From Kocuria sp. (GTDB lineage Bacteria > Actinomycetota > Actinomycetes > Actinomycetales > Micrococcaceae): a DNA stretch of 50,557 nucleotides. The notes under the pieces are model-generated. The model searched no databases, had not been told where the DNA came from, and worked only from the letters and a program-made list of their open reading frames with translations. Position numbers and translations under genes: made by a program. The stretch spans positions 493,784 to 544,340 of the forward strand of contig NZ_JAUMTZ010000001.1 in the NCBI RefSeq assembly GCF_030530945.1, in the 5' to 3' direction. Shown piece after piece: positions 1 through 10,570 of the stretch (position 1 is the stretch's first letter; the number at the start of each line of letters is the position of its first letter).

Positions 1-286
1 TCTCGTACGCGGTGGCGAGGTCCTCCGGGTCCTTCAGGTCCAGCACCACCGAGTGCTTGTTCCGGTTCACCGAGAGGTAGTACGTGCCGAAGCCGTTGAC
101 GCTCGGTGGCACGAACGCCCGGGTGTCATCCCCCTCGGGGCCCTCCACCTTGATCACGGTGGCGCCCATGTCCGCGAGCAGCATGGTGCAGTACGGCCCG
201 GCCAGGATGCGGGAGAAGTCCGCCACGACGATGCCGCTGAGCGGACCCGAGCGCGCGGGTCCCGTGGGCGTGGTGCTGAGCGTCAT
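1..286 (-). CDS. CaiB/BaiF family (family III) CoA-transferase, 3' end outside the window
   Basis: The 95 visible residues are the amino terminus of a family III CoA-transferase. They carry the family's opening pattern of an LSGIVVADFSRILAGPY-type strand, then a MLLADMGATVIKVEGP segment and a YYLSVNRNKHSVVLDLKD segment that line the CoA-binding face. Enzymes of this family move CoA between acyl donors and small carboxylic acids in the cytosol. The ATG at 284-286 is preceded by a good ribosome site (GGAGGG, about 3-8 bases upstream). The active-site Asp lies beyond the edge, so substrate cannot be judged. The next gene upstream on this strand is a hydroxyacyl-CoA dehydrogenase, which fits acyl-CoA catabolism, but a hairpin at 333-365 separates the two. 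Family assignment is firm; substrate unknown. Confidence 0.85.
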   Translation of the reverse strand, partial: MTLSTTPTGPARSGPLSGIVVADFSRILAGPYCTMLLADMGATVIKVEGPEGDDTRAFVPPSVNGFGTYYLSVNRNKHSVVLDLKDPEDLATAYE

Positions 287-332
287 GAACCCTCCACTTC
301 CAACTGTGCTCCAGAACACACAAGCACCGCCG

Positions 333-365
333 CGGGGCCCTGTCCACCGCAGGGAGAGGGCCCCG
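333..365 (-). terminator. Probable terminator hairpin between the dehydrogenase and CoA-transferase genes
   Basis: Nine-base perfect arms (CGGGGCCCT at 333-341 and its complement at 357-365) with a 15-base loop, plus a partly paired extension outside. It begins 11 bases past the stop codon of the gene at 376-1251. There is no T-run, which is common for actinobacterial terminators. Confidence 0.45.
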
Positions 366-375
366 TGCGGTGGCC

Positions 376-1251
376 TCAGTCGTAGTCGTACCAGCCGTGG
401 CCGGACTTGCGCCCGTACTCCCCGGCCTCGTACTTCTCCTTGACGGACTCGGCGGGCAGGGAGGCGGGGTCCCCGGTCTGCTCGTACTCGGCCATGCGGA
501 TCAGGTAGACCACGTCGATGCCCACCATGTCCATGAGCTCGAACGGGCCCATGGGGTGGTTCAGGGCGGTCTTCGCGGCGACGTCGATGTCCTGGAAGTC
601 GGCCACGCCGTCCTCGTAGAGCTTCAGCGCCTCGGCGCGCAGGGCCCCGAGCAGGCGGTTGGCCACGAAGCCCGGAACCTCCTTCTTCAGCTGCACGGGG
701 GCCTTGCCCAGGGAGCGGGCCAGCTCCGTGGCGGTCTCCACCGTCTCCGTGGAGGTCCCAGCGTGGGGGACCACCTCCACGCACTGCATCACCAGCGCCG
801 GGTTGAAGAAGTGCAGGTTGCACACCTTCTCCGGGCGGTTCGTGGCACCGGCCACGCGGGAGGACACGATGTTCGAGGAGTTCGTGGCCAGGATGGTGTG
901 CGGCGGGCACACCCTGTCCAGCTCCGCGAACACCTGTCGCTTGATCGTCAGGTCCTCCACCGCGGCCTCGATCACCAGATCCGCCTGCGCGGCGCACGCG
1001 TCCCGGTCCGTGGAGAACGTGAGGCGCTCGAAGGCCGCTTCCACGTCCTCCCGGGTGCGGCGCTCCTTGCTCACGTTCCGGCCCATGCGGGAGTGCAGCT
1101 GCTCGGAGGCGCGGTCCACGGCCTCCTGTTTGATGTCCACCACGTCCGTCTCGTACCCGGCCAGGGCGCACACCATGGCGATCTGGGAGCCCATGGCCCC
1201 CGCACCGACCACGGTGATGTGCTGGATGTCCTTCAGGGGGTTCTCACTCAC
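376..1251 (-). CDS. 3-hydroxyacyl-CoA (3-hydroxybutyryl-CoA) dehydrogenase
   Basis: A 291-residue NAD-dependent dehydrogenase that oxidises the 3-hydroxyacyl-CoA made by an enoyl-CoA hydratase. The Rossmann loop GAGAMGSQIA lies near residue 16, followed by an acidic strand end (VDI). The catalytic region is the NLHFFNPALVMQ segment (catalytic His) with the conserved Asn of ATNSS before it. The PGFVANRLL and NHPMGPFELMDMVG segments of the C-terminal dimerisation domain are intact. Length matches the single-domain family (about 280-290). The GTG start at 1249-1251 was chosen because it overlaps the TGA stop of the upstream hydratase gene in a GTGA, a typical coupled junction; longer readings extend into the hydratase gene. 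Together they perform two successive beta-oxidation steps. Whether the physiological substrate is short-chain, aromatic-derived or longer cannot be told. Confidence 0.93.
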   Translation of the reverse strand: MSENPLKDIQHITVVGAGAMGSQIAMVCALAGYETDVVDIKQEAVDRASEQLHSRMGRNVSKERRTREDVEAAFERLTFSTDRDACAAQADLVIEAAVEDLTIKRQVFAELDRVCPPHTILATNSSNIVSSRVAGATNRPEKVCNLHFFNPALVMQCVEVVPHAGTSTETVETATELARSLGKAPVQLKKEVPGFVANRLLGALRAEALKLYEDGVADFQDIDVAAKTALNHPMGPFELMDMVGIDVVYLIRMAEYEQTGDPASLPAESVKEKYEAGEYGRKSGHGWYDYD

Positions 1252-2054
1252 CTGTTCACGTCCTTCTGTGCCGCGGTGCGGAAGTCCGGGGCCCGCTTCT
1301 CCAGAAAAGCGTTCGTTCCCTCGGCCTTCTCCGCGCTGCTGTAGAGCACGGACTGCGCCAGCCGCTCCAGGAGGATCCCGGTCTGGTGGTCCACGTCGAA
1401 GCCGTGGCGGACCACGGTCTTGGCCAGCTGGATGGCCAGCGGGCCCTTGGCCATGATGGCCCGCGCGGTCTCCCGAGCGGCGTCCAGGAGCTGGTCCGGC
1501 TCCACCACCTGGGCGACGAGTCCCATGGCCAGGGCGTCGTCGGCCGCCACCCTGCGTCCCGTGAGGATGATCTCGGTGGCCCGCCCCAGACCGACCAGCT
1601 TGGCGAGCCGCTGCGTGCCGCCGGCCGCGGGCATGATGCCGAGCCCGGTCTCCGGCAGCGCGAACTGCGCGTTCGTGGAGGCGATGCGGATGTCGCACGC
1701 CAGCGCCAGCTCGTGCCCGCCGCCGAACGCGTACCCGTTCACGGCCGCGATGGTGGGTTTGGGGAACTGCTCCACCTTCTCGTACACGCCCTGCATGGTG
1801 GCCTTCAGCCCGTCCTTGGGGGTGCGCACGGCGAGCTCGTTGATGTCCGCGCCCGCCACGAACGCCTTGTCCCCGGCGCCGGTGAAGATCAGCACCTGGA
1901 CGCCCTCGTCCTCGGCCAGTTCCGCGAGCGTGCGGGTGAGGGCCTGCAGGACCGTGGCGTTGATCGCGTTGCGGACCTCCGGGCGGTTGACGGTGACCAG
2001 GGCGATCCCGTCCGTGACCTCCACGGTCAGGACGTCGCTGTCCTCTGTGCTCAT
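1248..2054 (-). CDS. Enoyl-CoA hydratase/isomerase family protein
   Basis: A 268-residue crotonase-fold enzyme. The oxyanion-hole segment GYAFGGGHELALACD and the PETGLGIMPAAGGTQRL segment each contain one of the two catalytic glutamates of true hydratases (the Glu of HELA and the Glu of PETG), so hydration of trans-2-enoyl-CoA is more likely than isomerisation alone. The start (ATG at 2052-2054) follows a GAGAGGGAG ribosome site. An in-frame upstream start at 2144 would add 30 residues with no family similarity and was not used. The stop overlaps the start of the dehydrogenase gene by four bases, so the two are translated together. No beta-ketothiolase or acyl-CoA dehydrogenase is visible in the window. 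Confidence 0.92.
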   Translation of the reverse strand: MSTEDSDVLTVEVTDGIALVTVNRPEVRNAINATVLQALTRTLAELAEDEGVQVLIFTGAGDKAFVAGADINELAVRTPKDGLKATMQGVYEKVEQFPKPTIAAVNGYAFGGGHELALACDIRIASTNAQFALPETGLGIMPAAGGTQRLAKLVGLGRATEIILTGRRVAADDALAMGLVAQVVEPDQLLDAARETARAIMAKGPLAIQLAKTVVRHGFDVDHQTGILLERLAQSVLYSSAEKAEGTNAFLEKRAPDFRTAAQKDVNR

Positions 2055-2115
2055 GGTGGGTTCTCCCTCTCTGTGGTGCGGTGCGCTCCGGCACCGCGGC
2101 GACCTCTGGTGTTCT

Positions 2116-2160
2116 TCATACCCCGTCCGGGTGAGCGGCGGCACATTTCCGGCACGACAT
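2116..2160 (-). other. Possible short upstream ORF ahead of the enoyl-CoA hydratase gene
   Basis: Reading the minus strand from ATG at 2158-2160 gives a 14-residue peptide (MSCRKCAAAHPDGV) with a CxxC pair, ending 62 bases before the hydratase start. A G-rich stretch (GGGGCGG) lies just upstream. It may be chance; nothing shows that it is translated. Confidence 0.2.
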
Positions 2161-2216
2161 GACCGCCCCGCGTTTCTTTCGGTGGCCGTACAACGCCCCG
2201 GATGACCGCCCGCCGC

Positions 2217-2513
2217 TCAGGACGACGCCGCCGGGCCCTCCCCGCGCGCCACGTTCCGCTCGTGCGCCTTCACGTCCGCCAGCAGCCGACGCCGCTGGGC
2301 CCGGACCTTGCGGGCCTCGCGGTTCCGTGCGGCCTCCTGAGCAGCGCGCTTGCGGGCCGCCGTGCCCGGGGCGGGAATCTGGCTGAGCAGGAGAGCCAAC
2401 AGCCCGATCATGAGAGCCCAGGTGCTCTCGTGCCACACGAACTGCAGGAGGAGTGCGATCACCAGGCACAGCAGGCAGCCGATGCCGGGCAGGAACTTCA
2501 CGAACTGGTTCAC
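2217..2513 (-). CDS. Small membrane protein of unknown function
   Basis: A 98-residue protein with two hydrophobic helices in the first half (around residues 6-26 and 32-47) and a strongly basic, Ala/Arg-rich second half predicted to be cytoplasmic and helical (ARKRAAQEAARNREARKVRAQRRR). I do not recognise the family. GTG at 2511-2513 was preferred because GAGGAG sits five bases ahead; the alternative GTG at 2517-2519 overlaps that ribosome site. It lies in the same direction as, and about 120 bases downstream of, hsdR, and ends about 160 bases before the hydratase start. It may be a passenger of either operon. Codon use is like that of its neighbours. Confidence 0.6.
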   Translation of the reverse strand: MNQFVKFLPGIGCLLCLVIALLLQFVWHESTWALMIGLLALLLSQIPAPGTAARKRAAQEAARNREARKVRAQRRRLLADVKAHERNVARGEGPAASS

Positions 2514-2636
2514 GGTCACTCCTCGGGGGTCTGGCCCCGTGCATGGCGGGGCGCGGGTTGGCCTTCCACCACGCTGTCAGGTCAGGGTGGGCATGTCATC
2601 CGCCCATTGGCCATTCTTTGCAGACACCGGCCCGCG

Positions 2637-5600
2637 CTACCCCGCCTCGCCCCGCAAGCGGTCGTAGAAGCCCGCCGCCATGGCCAGGGACACCAGTTCG
2701 CTGGTGGGCATGTCCTGCAGCACCTTGGCGAACTTCTCGGAGAGGTCGTTGTGGCTCCACACGCTGTCCTCCAGGACCACCCGCAGCTCGGGGGAGCGGG
2801 CGAAGTCCATGGGGGTGTTGTTGCGGGCCTGCTGCCGGAGGTTCTCGTTGTCCTGGGCGGTGGTGAGCCAGAGATCCACGGCGTTGACCTTGTAGTCGTC
2901 GCTGGCGTCCAGGCCGCCGAGGTACTTGTTCACCTTCTCCACCAGCTCGGTCTTGGCGGCGCGTTCGCGTTCCGCCTGCTTGCTCATGCCCACCTCGGTG
3001 AGGCCTCGCAGGCCCTCGGCCTCGCCATCTTGTAATTCCAGGTTCTGCTCGCGCTGCTTCTCCAGGTGGTAGTGCGTGAGCACCACGTCCTCGGCGGTGA
3101 CCGTCTCGGGGGTCTCGGTCTCCAGTACGGCGTTGAGCCGCCGCTCCAGCAGGTCCGCGAACACGGAGAGCTTGAGGTACTCCGGGTCCCCGAAGTTCAG
3201 GATCTGCGAGAAGAACGCGTAGGACGTCACGTACTGGCCCAGCAGGGAACGGAACTCTTCGAGCACGTCCCGCGCGGCGGCGTCGTTGTCCGCGAGGGCG
3301 CGGTTCCAGCGGTCCATGAAGCGGTCCACGGCGGGGTCCAGGCCGGGGGAGAGGGAGCTGTGCTTGCCCCGCACGTTGTTCCACGCCTCCCACACCTGGT
3401 CCACCTCGGAGGTGTTGAAGATCCCGGCGGCCTTGAGCTTCTCCAGCTGCTTGGAGACCAGGTCCAGGTCCGAGGGTGTCTTGATGACCGCCTCCTGGTA
3501 GTACTCCTGGAACGCTTTGAGGATCTCGTCGGCGTCGTTCACGAAGTCCAGTACGTACGTGTCCGTCTTGCCGTCCATGCGCCGGTTCAAGCGGGACAGC
3601 GTCTGCACCGCGGCGATCCCGGAGAGCTTCTTGTCCACGTACATGCCCACCAGTTTCGGTTGATCGAAGCCGGTCTGGTACTTGTTCGCGACGATCAGGA
3701 TGTGCTGGTCGTCCTGGTTGAACACCGAGGCCAGGTCCCGGCCCTTCACGTCCGGGTTCATGGACGCCTCCGTGACTTCGGGGCGCTCGCCGTCCCCGAT
3801 CACCGACACGTCCGGGTCCGGCAGCGAGCCGGAGAACGCCACCAGGGTCTTCAGCGGCAGCCCCTCGCGCTCGATGTGCCGCTGGAACGCCCGCTGGTAC
3901 TGCACCGCAGACGCGCGCGAGCTCGTGACCACCATGGCCTTGCCGCGCCCGTTCAGCGCGGGCTGGACGGTGTGCAGGTAGTGCTTGATGATCACGTCCA
4001 CCTTGGAGTCCACGTTGGTGGGGTGCAGCTCCACGAACCCGATGTACGCGCGCGTTCCCCGCCGCACGTCCACCTCCTCGCCGCCGCCGGACGACGACGC
4101 CGCTGCCGCGCCTTTCCTGCCGCCCGTCCCGTTGGCGCCGGGCAGGGTGTCCGGGTCCGAACCGCGCAGCGCGATCTTGGCCACCCGCTCGTAGGTGGTG
4201 TAGTTCTTCAGGACGTCCAGGATGAAGCCCTCCTGGATGGCCTGCTTCATGGAGTAGAGGTCGAACGGCTCGTTCTCTCCCGCCTCGTTGGGGGTGCCGA
4301 AGAGGTCCAGCGTCTTGGCCTTGGGTGTGGCCGTGAACGCGAAGTAGCTGATCCGGTGGCCGTCGTCCGCCTGGGCCGCCATGCGGAGCAGGGCGTCCTG
4401 GTCCGCTCCCGGCTCCAGGACGCCGTCCTGGTCCACGAGCGGTGCGCCGTCCTCGCCCAGCGCGGCAGCGGGGTCGTTGAGGTACAGCAGCTCCTTGACC
4501 GCGCTGGCCGCATTGCCGGACTGCGAGGAGTGGGCCTCGTCCGCGAGCACCGCAAAGCGCTTGCCCTCGAATGTGCCGCCCTGCTCGCGGATCTTCGAGA
4601 GGGCATAGGGGAAGGTCTGCAGGGTCACGCCGATGATGGGCACCCCACCGGCCAGCGCCTCGATGAGCTGGGCGGTTTTGGAGCCCTCAGAGCCGGAGGT
4701 GATGGGCTGGAACTGTCCCGTGGCGTTCACCAGCTGGTCCACGGCGTCCTGGAGCTGGCGGTCCAGCACCTGGCGGTCCGCGATCACGAAGACGGTGTCG
4801 AACACCTTCTCCCCGGCGGGTGTGTGGAGCGTGGCCATCCGGTGGGCGGTCCACGCGATGGAGTCCGTCTTGCCGGAGCCCGCGGAATGCTGGATCAGGT
4901 ACTTGTGCCCCGGACCCTCCACACGCGCGGCGGCGGTGAGCCGGCTGACGGCGCGCCACTGGTGGTAGCGCGGGAAGCGGATCTGGGCGGTGTCCGTCTC
5001 CGCGCCCGTGCGGGGGTCCACCTTCTTCTGGTGGTTCACGTACACGAACTTGGTGAGGATGCTCAGCCACGTGTCCCGCTCCAGGGTCTCCTCCCAGAAG
5101 TAGGAGGAGCGCGCGCCGTGCGGGTTGGGCGGGTTGCCCGCGCCGTGGTCGTGACCGCGGTTGAACGGCAGGAACGACGTTCCCCGGCCCTTCAGCTCGG
5201 TGGTCATGTACACATCGTTGTCCGTGAGCGCGAAGTGCACGAGCGCGCCCCGGAAGGGGGTCAGCAGGGGTTCACCGGCGGGAGCGCGGTCGTTCTCGTA
5301 CTGCTTGATGGCTTCCTGGAGGGACTGCGTGTAGTTCGTCTTGATCTCCACCGTGGCCACTGGCAGGCCGTTGAGGAAAAGGACCAGGTCGATGCGGTCC
5401 GCCTTGCGCGTGGAGTACACGACCTCCTGCACCACCCGGAGGCGGTTTTTCGCGTAGCGCTCCGCAATGCGGGGGTTGCGGTCATCTGCCGGGGGCATCT
5501 GCAGCATGCTGAACCGGCGCGCCCCGGGCACCATGAAGCCCTTGCGGAGGACGTTCAGCACGCCGCCGCCGTCCCGCTCCGGCTGGGAGAGCTGACTGGT

Positions 5601-5837
5601 GAGCCGATCCAGGATGCGGCGCTCGCCCTTGGTTTTTGCCGCCTCGTCACCGTGGGGCGGGACAATCGTGGCCAAGTTCTCCGGGTCTGTGTCTTCGAGC
5701 CAGCCCAGGACGTCCTCGGGGAAGAGGGCACGCTCCTTGTCGTAACCGGCCGACGTCTCCGAGTGGAGCCACCCGTGGTCCCCGAGGTACTCCGCGATCT
5801 CCTGCTGGAGCTTCTTCTCCTGGTGCTGCTGACTCAT
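2637..5837 (-). CDS. hsdR: Type I restriction enzyme, motor/endonuclease subunit R
   Basis: A 1066-residue HsdR. The nuclease core lies in the first 170 residues: an acidic residue in DRIDLVLF, then the E-x-K pair of VEIKTNY near residue 163, as in PD-(D/E)xK HsdR nucleases. The translocase follows: Walker A HSAGSGKT near residue 317, DEAH-type box ADEAHSS near 431, an FTATPK motif III, and a second RecA domain with TGFDQPKL and QTLSRLNRR (motif VI). The C-terminal helical domain that docks to the methylase is present, so the subunit looks complete. Between the RecA domains is an Ala/Ser/Gly-rich insert (AAAASSSGGGEE, near residue 580) that looks like a lineage-specific linker. The start ATG lies 9 bases after the hsdS stop with GGGAGAG ahead of it. 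It needs HsdM and HsdS to act. Confidence 0.96.
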   Translation of the reverse strand: MSQQHQEKKLQQEIAEYLGDHGWLHSETSAGYDKERALFPEDVLGWLEDTDPENLATIVPPHGDEAAKTKGERRILDRLTSQLSQPERDGGGVLNVLRKGFMVPGARRFSMLQMPPADDRNPRIAERYAKNRLRVVQEVVYSTRKADRIDLVLFLNGLPVATVEIKTNYTQSLQEAIKQYENDRAPAGEPLLTPFRGALVHFALTDNDVYMTTELKGRGTSFLPFNRGHDHGAGNPPNPHGARSSYFWEETLERDTWLSILTKFVYVNHQKKVDPRTGAETDTAQIRFPRYHQWRAVSRLTAAARVEGPGHKYLIQHSAGSGKTDSIAWTAHRMATLHTPAGEKVFDTVFVIADRQVLDRQLQDAVDQLVNATGQFQPITSGSEGSKTAQLIEALAGGVPIIGVTLQTFPYALSKIREQGGTFEGKRFAVLADEAHSSQSGNAASAVKELLYLNDPAAALGEDGAPLVDQDGVLEPGADQDALLRMAAQADDGHRISYFAFTATPKAKTLDLFGTPNEAGENEPFDLYSMKQAIQEGFILDVLKNYTTYERVAKIALRGSDPDTLPGANGTGGRKGAAAASSSGGGEEVDVRRGTRAYIGFVELHPTNVDSKVDVIIKHYLHTVQPALNGRGKAMVVTSSRASAVQYQRAFQRHIEREGLPLKTLVAFSGSLPDPDVSVIGDGERPEVTEASMNPDVKGRDLASVFNQDDQHILIVANKYQTGFDQPKLVGMYVDKKLSGIAAVQTLSRLNRRMDGKTDTYVLDFVNDADEILKAFQEYYQEAVIKTPSDLDLVSKQLEKLKAAGIFNTSEVDQVWEAWNNVRGKHSSLSPGLDPAVDRFMDRWNRALADNDAAARDVLEEFRSLLGQYVTSYAFFSQILNFGDPEYLKLSVFADLLERRLNAVLETETPETVTAEDVVLTHYHLEKQREQNLELQDGEAEGLRGLTEVGMSKQAERERAAKTELVEKVNKYLGGLDASDDYKVNAVDLWLTTAQDNENLRQQARNNTPMDFARSPELRVVLEDSVWSHNDLSEKFAKVLQDMPTSELVSLAMAAGFYDRLRGEAG

Positions 5838-5846
5838 GGGCTCTCC

Positions 5847-7126
5847 CTAGTTCTTTCTGTGCAGACCCTGCGCGATGTCGTCTTCCAGCTGCTCCGCCGC
5901 GGGCCTGTTCCTGGCCGTGACGTCGATCTGACCCGTGACCGCGGCCGTAATGAGGGCGGCGCGGCGCTCGCGGGCAAGGTCGATTGCGTTCTTAGCTTGG
6001 GCTTCGACCTCCAACTCACGAGACATTAGTGAATCTACGTGTGCAACAATTTCTTTCTGGGTGCGCTCGTCCGGCACCGGGACTTGAATGCCAAGAAAAT
6101 CGCTGTAACTCAAATTTTGCATTGACGAACTTGCCCCCACGGAAAGCATGGATATCTGCTCTCGGTAGGCGCGGGTGGATAGGGCCAAGGCTATATATGA
6201 GTTAACCGCTTTAAAATCGATTGACCAAAGTTTATCGGAGAGGAAAAGATTCTGTGCATCATTGGCGATGTAAACCGCCGAACCAACCAGGTCGGGCGTA
6301 TTTGCTCGATTTACAAGGACTCGGTCACCCGTCAAAGGTGCAGTGAGTCTGGAGGCTTCGCGGGGGTCCGTTACAGCCTTATTCTCGGAAGGGTCAAACC
6401 AGCCTTTTGAGACTGCCCCAGTTTTTAGGATGCCGGGGGCTCCAGGGTGAGCTGGTTCCGAGTCTGCATTTACGCTGGTGCCAGTCCTCCTCATGGGGGA
6501 CAGTCTGCGAAGTTTTATACGGGTAAATTGTTCACCTCGCAGTAGACTCTCTACCGTGGCTTTCATTCGCGCGTGTGAAATATCTAGGAAGAGGTGTAAG
6601 TCCTTTATGAGGTGGTCAATTTCGGCGGTCTCGTGGTCGAGGTAGTCCGCTATTTTATTCTGCACACTCACGTCGGGCGCTGGCGTCCGGTAGTTCTTCA
6701 TACTGGACTCCGATACCCGGCGGAGACCTCCGGCTCCGGTCATTGAGGCAATTGCCGCTGATCGGAAGCCTTCCGACTGCAGGACGTAGGTCAGGAAGCG
6801 TTGGGACACATCCGGTTGGGGGCGCAGAACGGACACCTCGGTGGTGGCGAAGGTCGGCCCCTCCAAGTCGGCGCCATCAAGGCCTTTGCCGTTCTCGAAG
6901 CACGGTGTGACTTTGGCGTACGCAATGTCCGATGGTTCGAGGTAGGAATATCCTGTGGATAGCGCTTCGTAGGTACGGTGCTGGGTAATGGTTGGCGGGG
7001 TGAAGTTTCCGATGTCTTCCATGGGCAGCAGTGGCCACTCTGCTACAGGATCCGAGGTCACGGCTTCGGGCACGGGCGGGTTGAACTGGGCGAGATGACG
7101 CAGCTTCACCGTGGGGTGGGGGCTGC

Positions 7127-7130
<4 letters not shown>
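5847..7130 (-). CDS. hsdS: Type I restriction-modification specificity subunit S
   Basis: A 427-residue HsdS that sets the recognition site for both methylation and restriction. It has the expected tandem plan: target-recognition domain 1 (about residues 1-150), a central helical spacer (NKIADYLDHETAEIDHLI, about 158-205), target-recognition domain 2 (about 210-365) and a second spacer helix (QKEIVAHVDSLMSRELEVEAQ). The GTG start overlaps the hsdM stop in GTGA. Base composition is clearly lower in GC than in hsdM and hsdR, with codons such as ATA, TTA and AAA that are almost absent elsewhere, mainly at 6000-6700. That fits exchange of recognition domains by transfer. The recognition sequence cannot be predicted from the protein alone. 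Confidence 0.94.
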
Positions 7131-9100
<1,970 letters not shown>

Positions 9101-9233
9101 TTGGGGGCCTTACGTGGAGATCAGGAGGGTACTGCGAGTGTAGGGGGCGCGGGTGCCGTGCGCGCGGAAGGGGTGCGGGCGGCGTCGGGGTCCGATGGTT
9201 GCAGCTCTGCGGCGAGACCGTGGGGGAGCGGAA

Positions 9234-9297
9234 GTCATAACTCCGAAGCGCAATTTTATGAGAAACTCAGTTACTCATAATTTTGGGAGGCGATCTT
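9234..9297 (+). promoter_or_regulatory. AT-rich inverted repeat and probable promoter/operator before the Fic gene
   Basis: A marked AT-rich island in a GC-rich genome. It holds a perfect 7-base inverted repeat, TTATGAG at 9256-9262 and CTCATAA at 9274-9280, 18 bases centre to centre, with a further GAG-AAA-CTC repeat inside. The spacing fits a dimeric helix-turn-helix regulator. The ribosome site GGGAGG (9285-9290) lies immediately after. The Fic protein carries its own C-terminal winged-helix-like domain, so autoregulation is possible but is inference. Confidence 0.5.
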
Positions 9298-10491
9298 CTG
9301 AGCAAGCACAGCTGGCCGGCCATCGGGCTCGAGGAGCTGGCGTGGGTGCCCGGCGCCCAAGCCTCGTGGGGTGTGAACGCCACGAGAGGCGGACGCACGG
9401 AAACCTATCGGGCTGCGGTGGTTCCGCTCATCGAAGGGCGGGTCCCGGGGCTGAGCGAGAGCACGCGGCTGGACGCGGAGGAAGCGTCCCACGAACTCGC
9501 ACGGTTCGATGCAGAGCTGGGGGAACGCGTCGCGTCGTTCGCTCCGGTGTTGCTCCGCTCAGAAGCGGCGTCATCCTCGCAGATCGAGAACCTCACGGCG
9601 TCCGCGAGGGCCATCTTCAGCGCGGAGCTCGGTGTGCGCCGCAGCCGCAACGCGGAGGAGATCGCGGCCAACACCCGGGCCATGCAGGCAGCACTGGAGC
9701 TTGCGGACAGCCTCTCGGCCGAGGCCATCATGGAGATGCACCGGGTGCTGATGTCGGGACAGCCGCAGCACACCCCTGGCCAGTGGCGGGACCAAGCCGT
9801 ATGGATCGGCACCCGGTCCGACTCCCCGGCGGGGGCAGCGTACGTCGCGCCCGTTCACGAGCGCATCCCGGAACTGGTGACGGACCTCGTGCAGTACATG
9901 AACGGGAGCACCGCCAGTCCGCTGGTCACGGTGGCGGTGGCGCACGCCCAGTTTGAAACCATCCACCCGTTCACCGACGGCAACGGGCGCACAGGGCGCG
10001 CCCTGGCACAGGCCATGCTGAGGCACTGGGGCATCACCCGCAATGTCGCGGTGCCCGTCTCGGCGGGGCTGCTCGCGGACGTGAACGGATACCACGCGGC
10101 GCTGGACGCGTACCGCGCCGGGGACGTGGAGCCCATCGTGCAGAAGTTCTCTGCCGCGTCCTTCCGGGCGGTCGCCAATGCCCGGCGGCTCGTGGCGGAC
10201 ATCGACCGCATCCGCAGCGAGTGGGATGCCCGCCTCACCGTTCGGAAGAACTCCAACGCCTGGAAGCTTCTGGACGTCCTGGCCCGTCGGCCCGTGCTGG
10301 ACAGCGCCACCGCTGCCGCAGAGCTGGGCGTCCAGCAGCCGAACGTGTATCCGCCGCTGCGCGCTCTCACGGACGCCGGGATCGTGAAGTCCAAGGCAGA
10401 GCACAAGCTGGGCCCGTTCTGGCGCAGTGACGAAGTGCTGGCGGCGATCGACGCGTTTGCGGAGCGGGCGGGGCGCCGGCCCACCGGGTGA
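9298..10491 (+). CDS. Fic family protein (adenylyltransferase) with C-terminal winged-helix domain
   Basis: About 397 residues. The Fic active-site loop HPFTDGNGRTGR lies near residue 223, with the catalytic His and the Gly/Arg residues that hold ATP. Upstream, SSQIEN (near residues 92-98) matches the inhibitory (S/T)xxxE(G/N) helix, which makes this a class II Fic protein that restrains itself. The N-terminal Fic_N domain and a C-terminal winged-helix-like segment (ATAAAELGVQQPNVYPPLRALTDAGIV) complete the usual architecture. Such enzymes transfer AMP from ATP to hydroxyl side chains of target proteins; the target is unknown. No ATG fits: the CTG at 9298 has GGGAGG seven bases ahead and is preferred, with TTG at 9283 (five residues longer, overlapping that ribosome site) as the alternative. 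It is divergent from hsdM. Confidence 0.9.
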   Translation: MSKHSWPAIGLEELAWVPGAQASWGVNATRGGRTETYRAAVVPLIEGRVPGLSESTRLDAEEASHELARFDAELGERVASFAPVLLRSEAASSSQIENLTASARAIFSAELGVRRSRNAEEIAANTRAMQAALELADSLSAEAIMEMHRVLMSGQPQHTPGQWRDQAVWIGTRSDSPAGAAYVAPVHERIPELVTDLVQYMNGSTASPLVTVAVAHAQFETIHPFTDGNGRTGRALAQAMLRHWGITRNVAVPVSAGLLADVNGYHAALDAYRAGDVEPIVQKFSAASFRAVANARRLVADIDRIRSEWDARLTVRKNSNAWKLLDVLARRPVLDSATAAAELGVQQPNVYPPLRALTDAGIVKSKAEHKLGPFWRSDEVLAAIDAFAERAGRRPTG

Positions 10492-10518
10492 GGGCGGCCC
10501 CGTCCGGGTGAACCAGGA

Positions 10519-10559
10519 CGCCGGGATCGAGGCCGCGTGGCAGGGCTTCCCGGCACCCG
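10519..10559 (+). repeat. Displaced 41-bp fragment of menC
   Basis: Positions 10519-10559 match 15373-15413, inside menC, at 38 of 41 bases, including a 27-base exact run (10527-10553 against 15381-15407). Read in the menC frame, the fragment keeps the peptide AGIEAAWQGFP where menC has AGVEAAWQGFP. It sits in the 79-base gap between the convergent Fic and DUF2334 genes. Both copies point the same way and flank the exopolysaccharide locus. Confidence 0.8.
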
Positions 10560-10570
10560 GCCGCGGCAGA

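Noticed and set aside
3066..6029. 987-residue open frame antisense to hsdR
   Set aside because: Composition is Val/Gly/His/Arg-rich with no motif, as expected for the reverse of a GC-rich gene. HsdR on the other strand has complete motifs.
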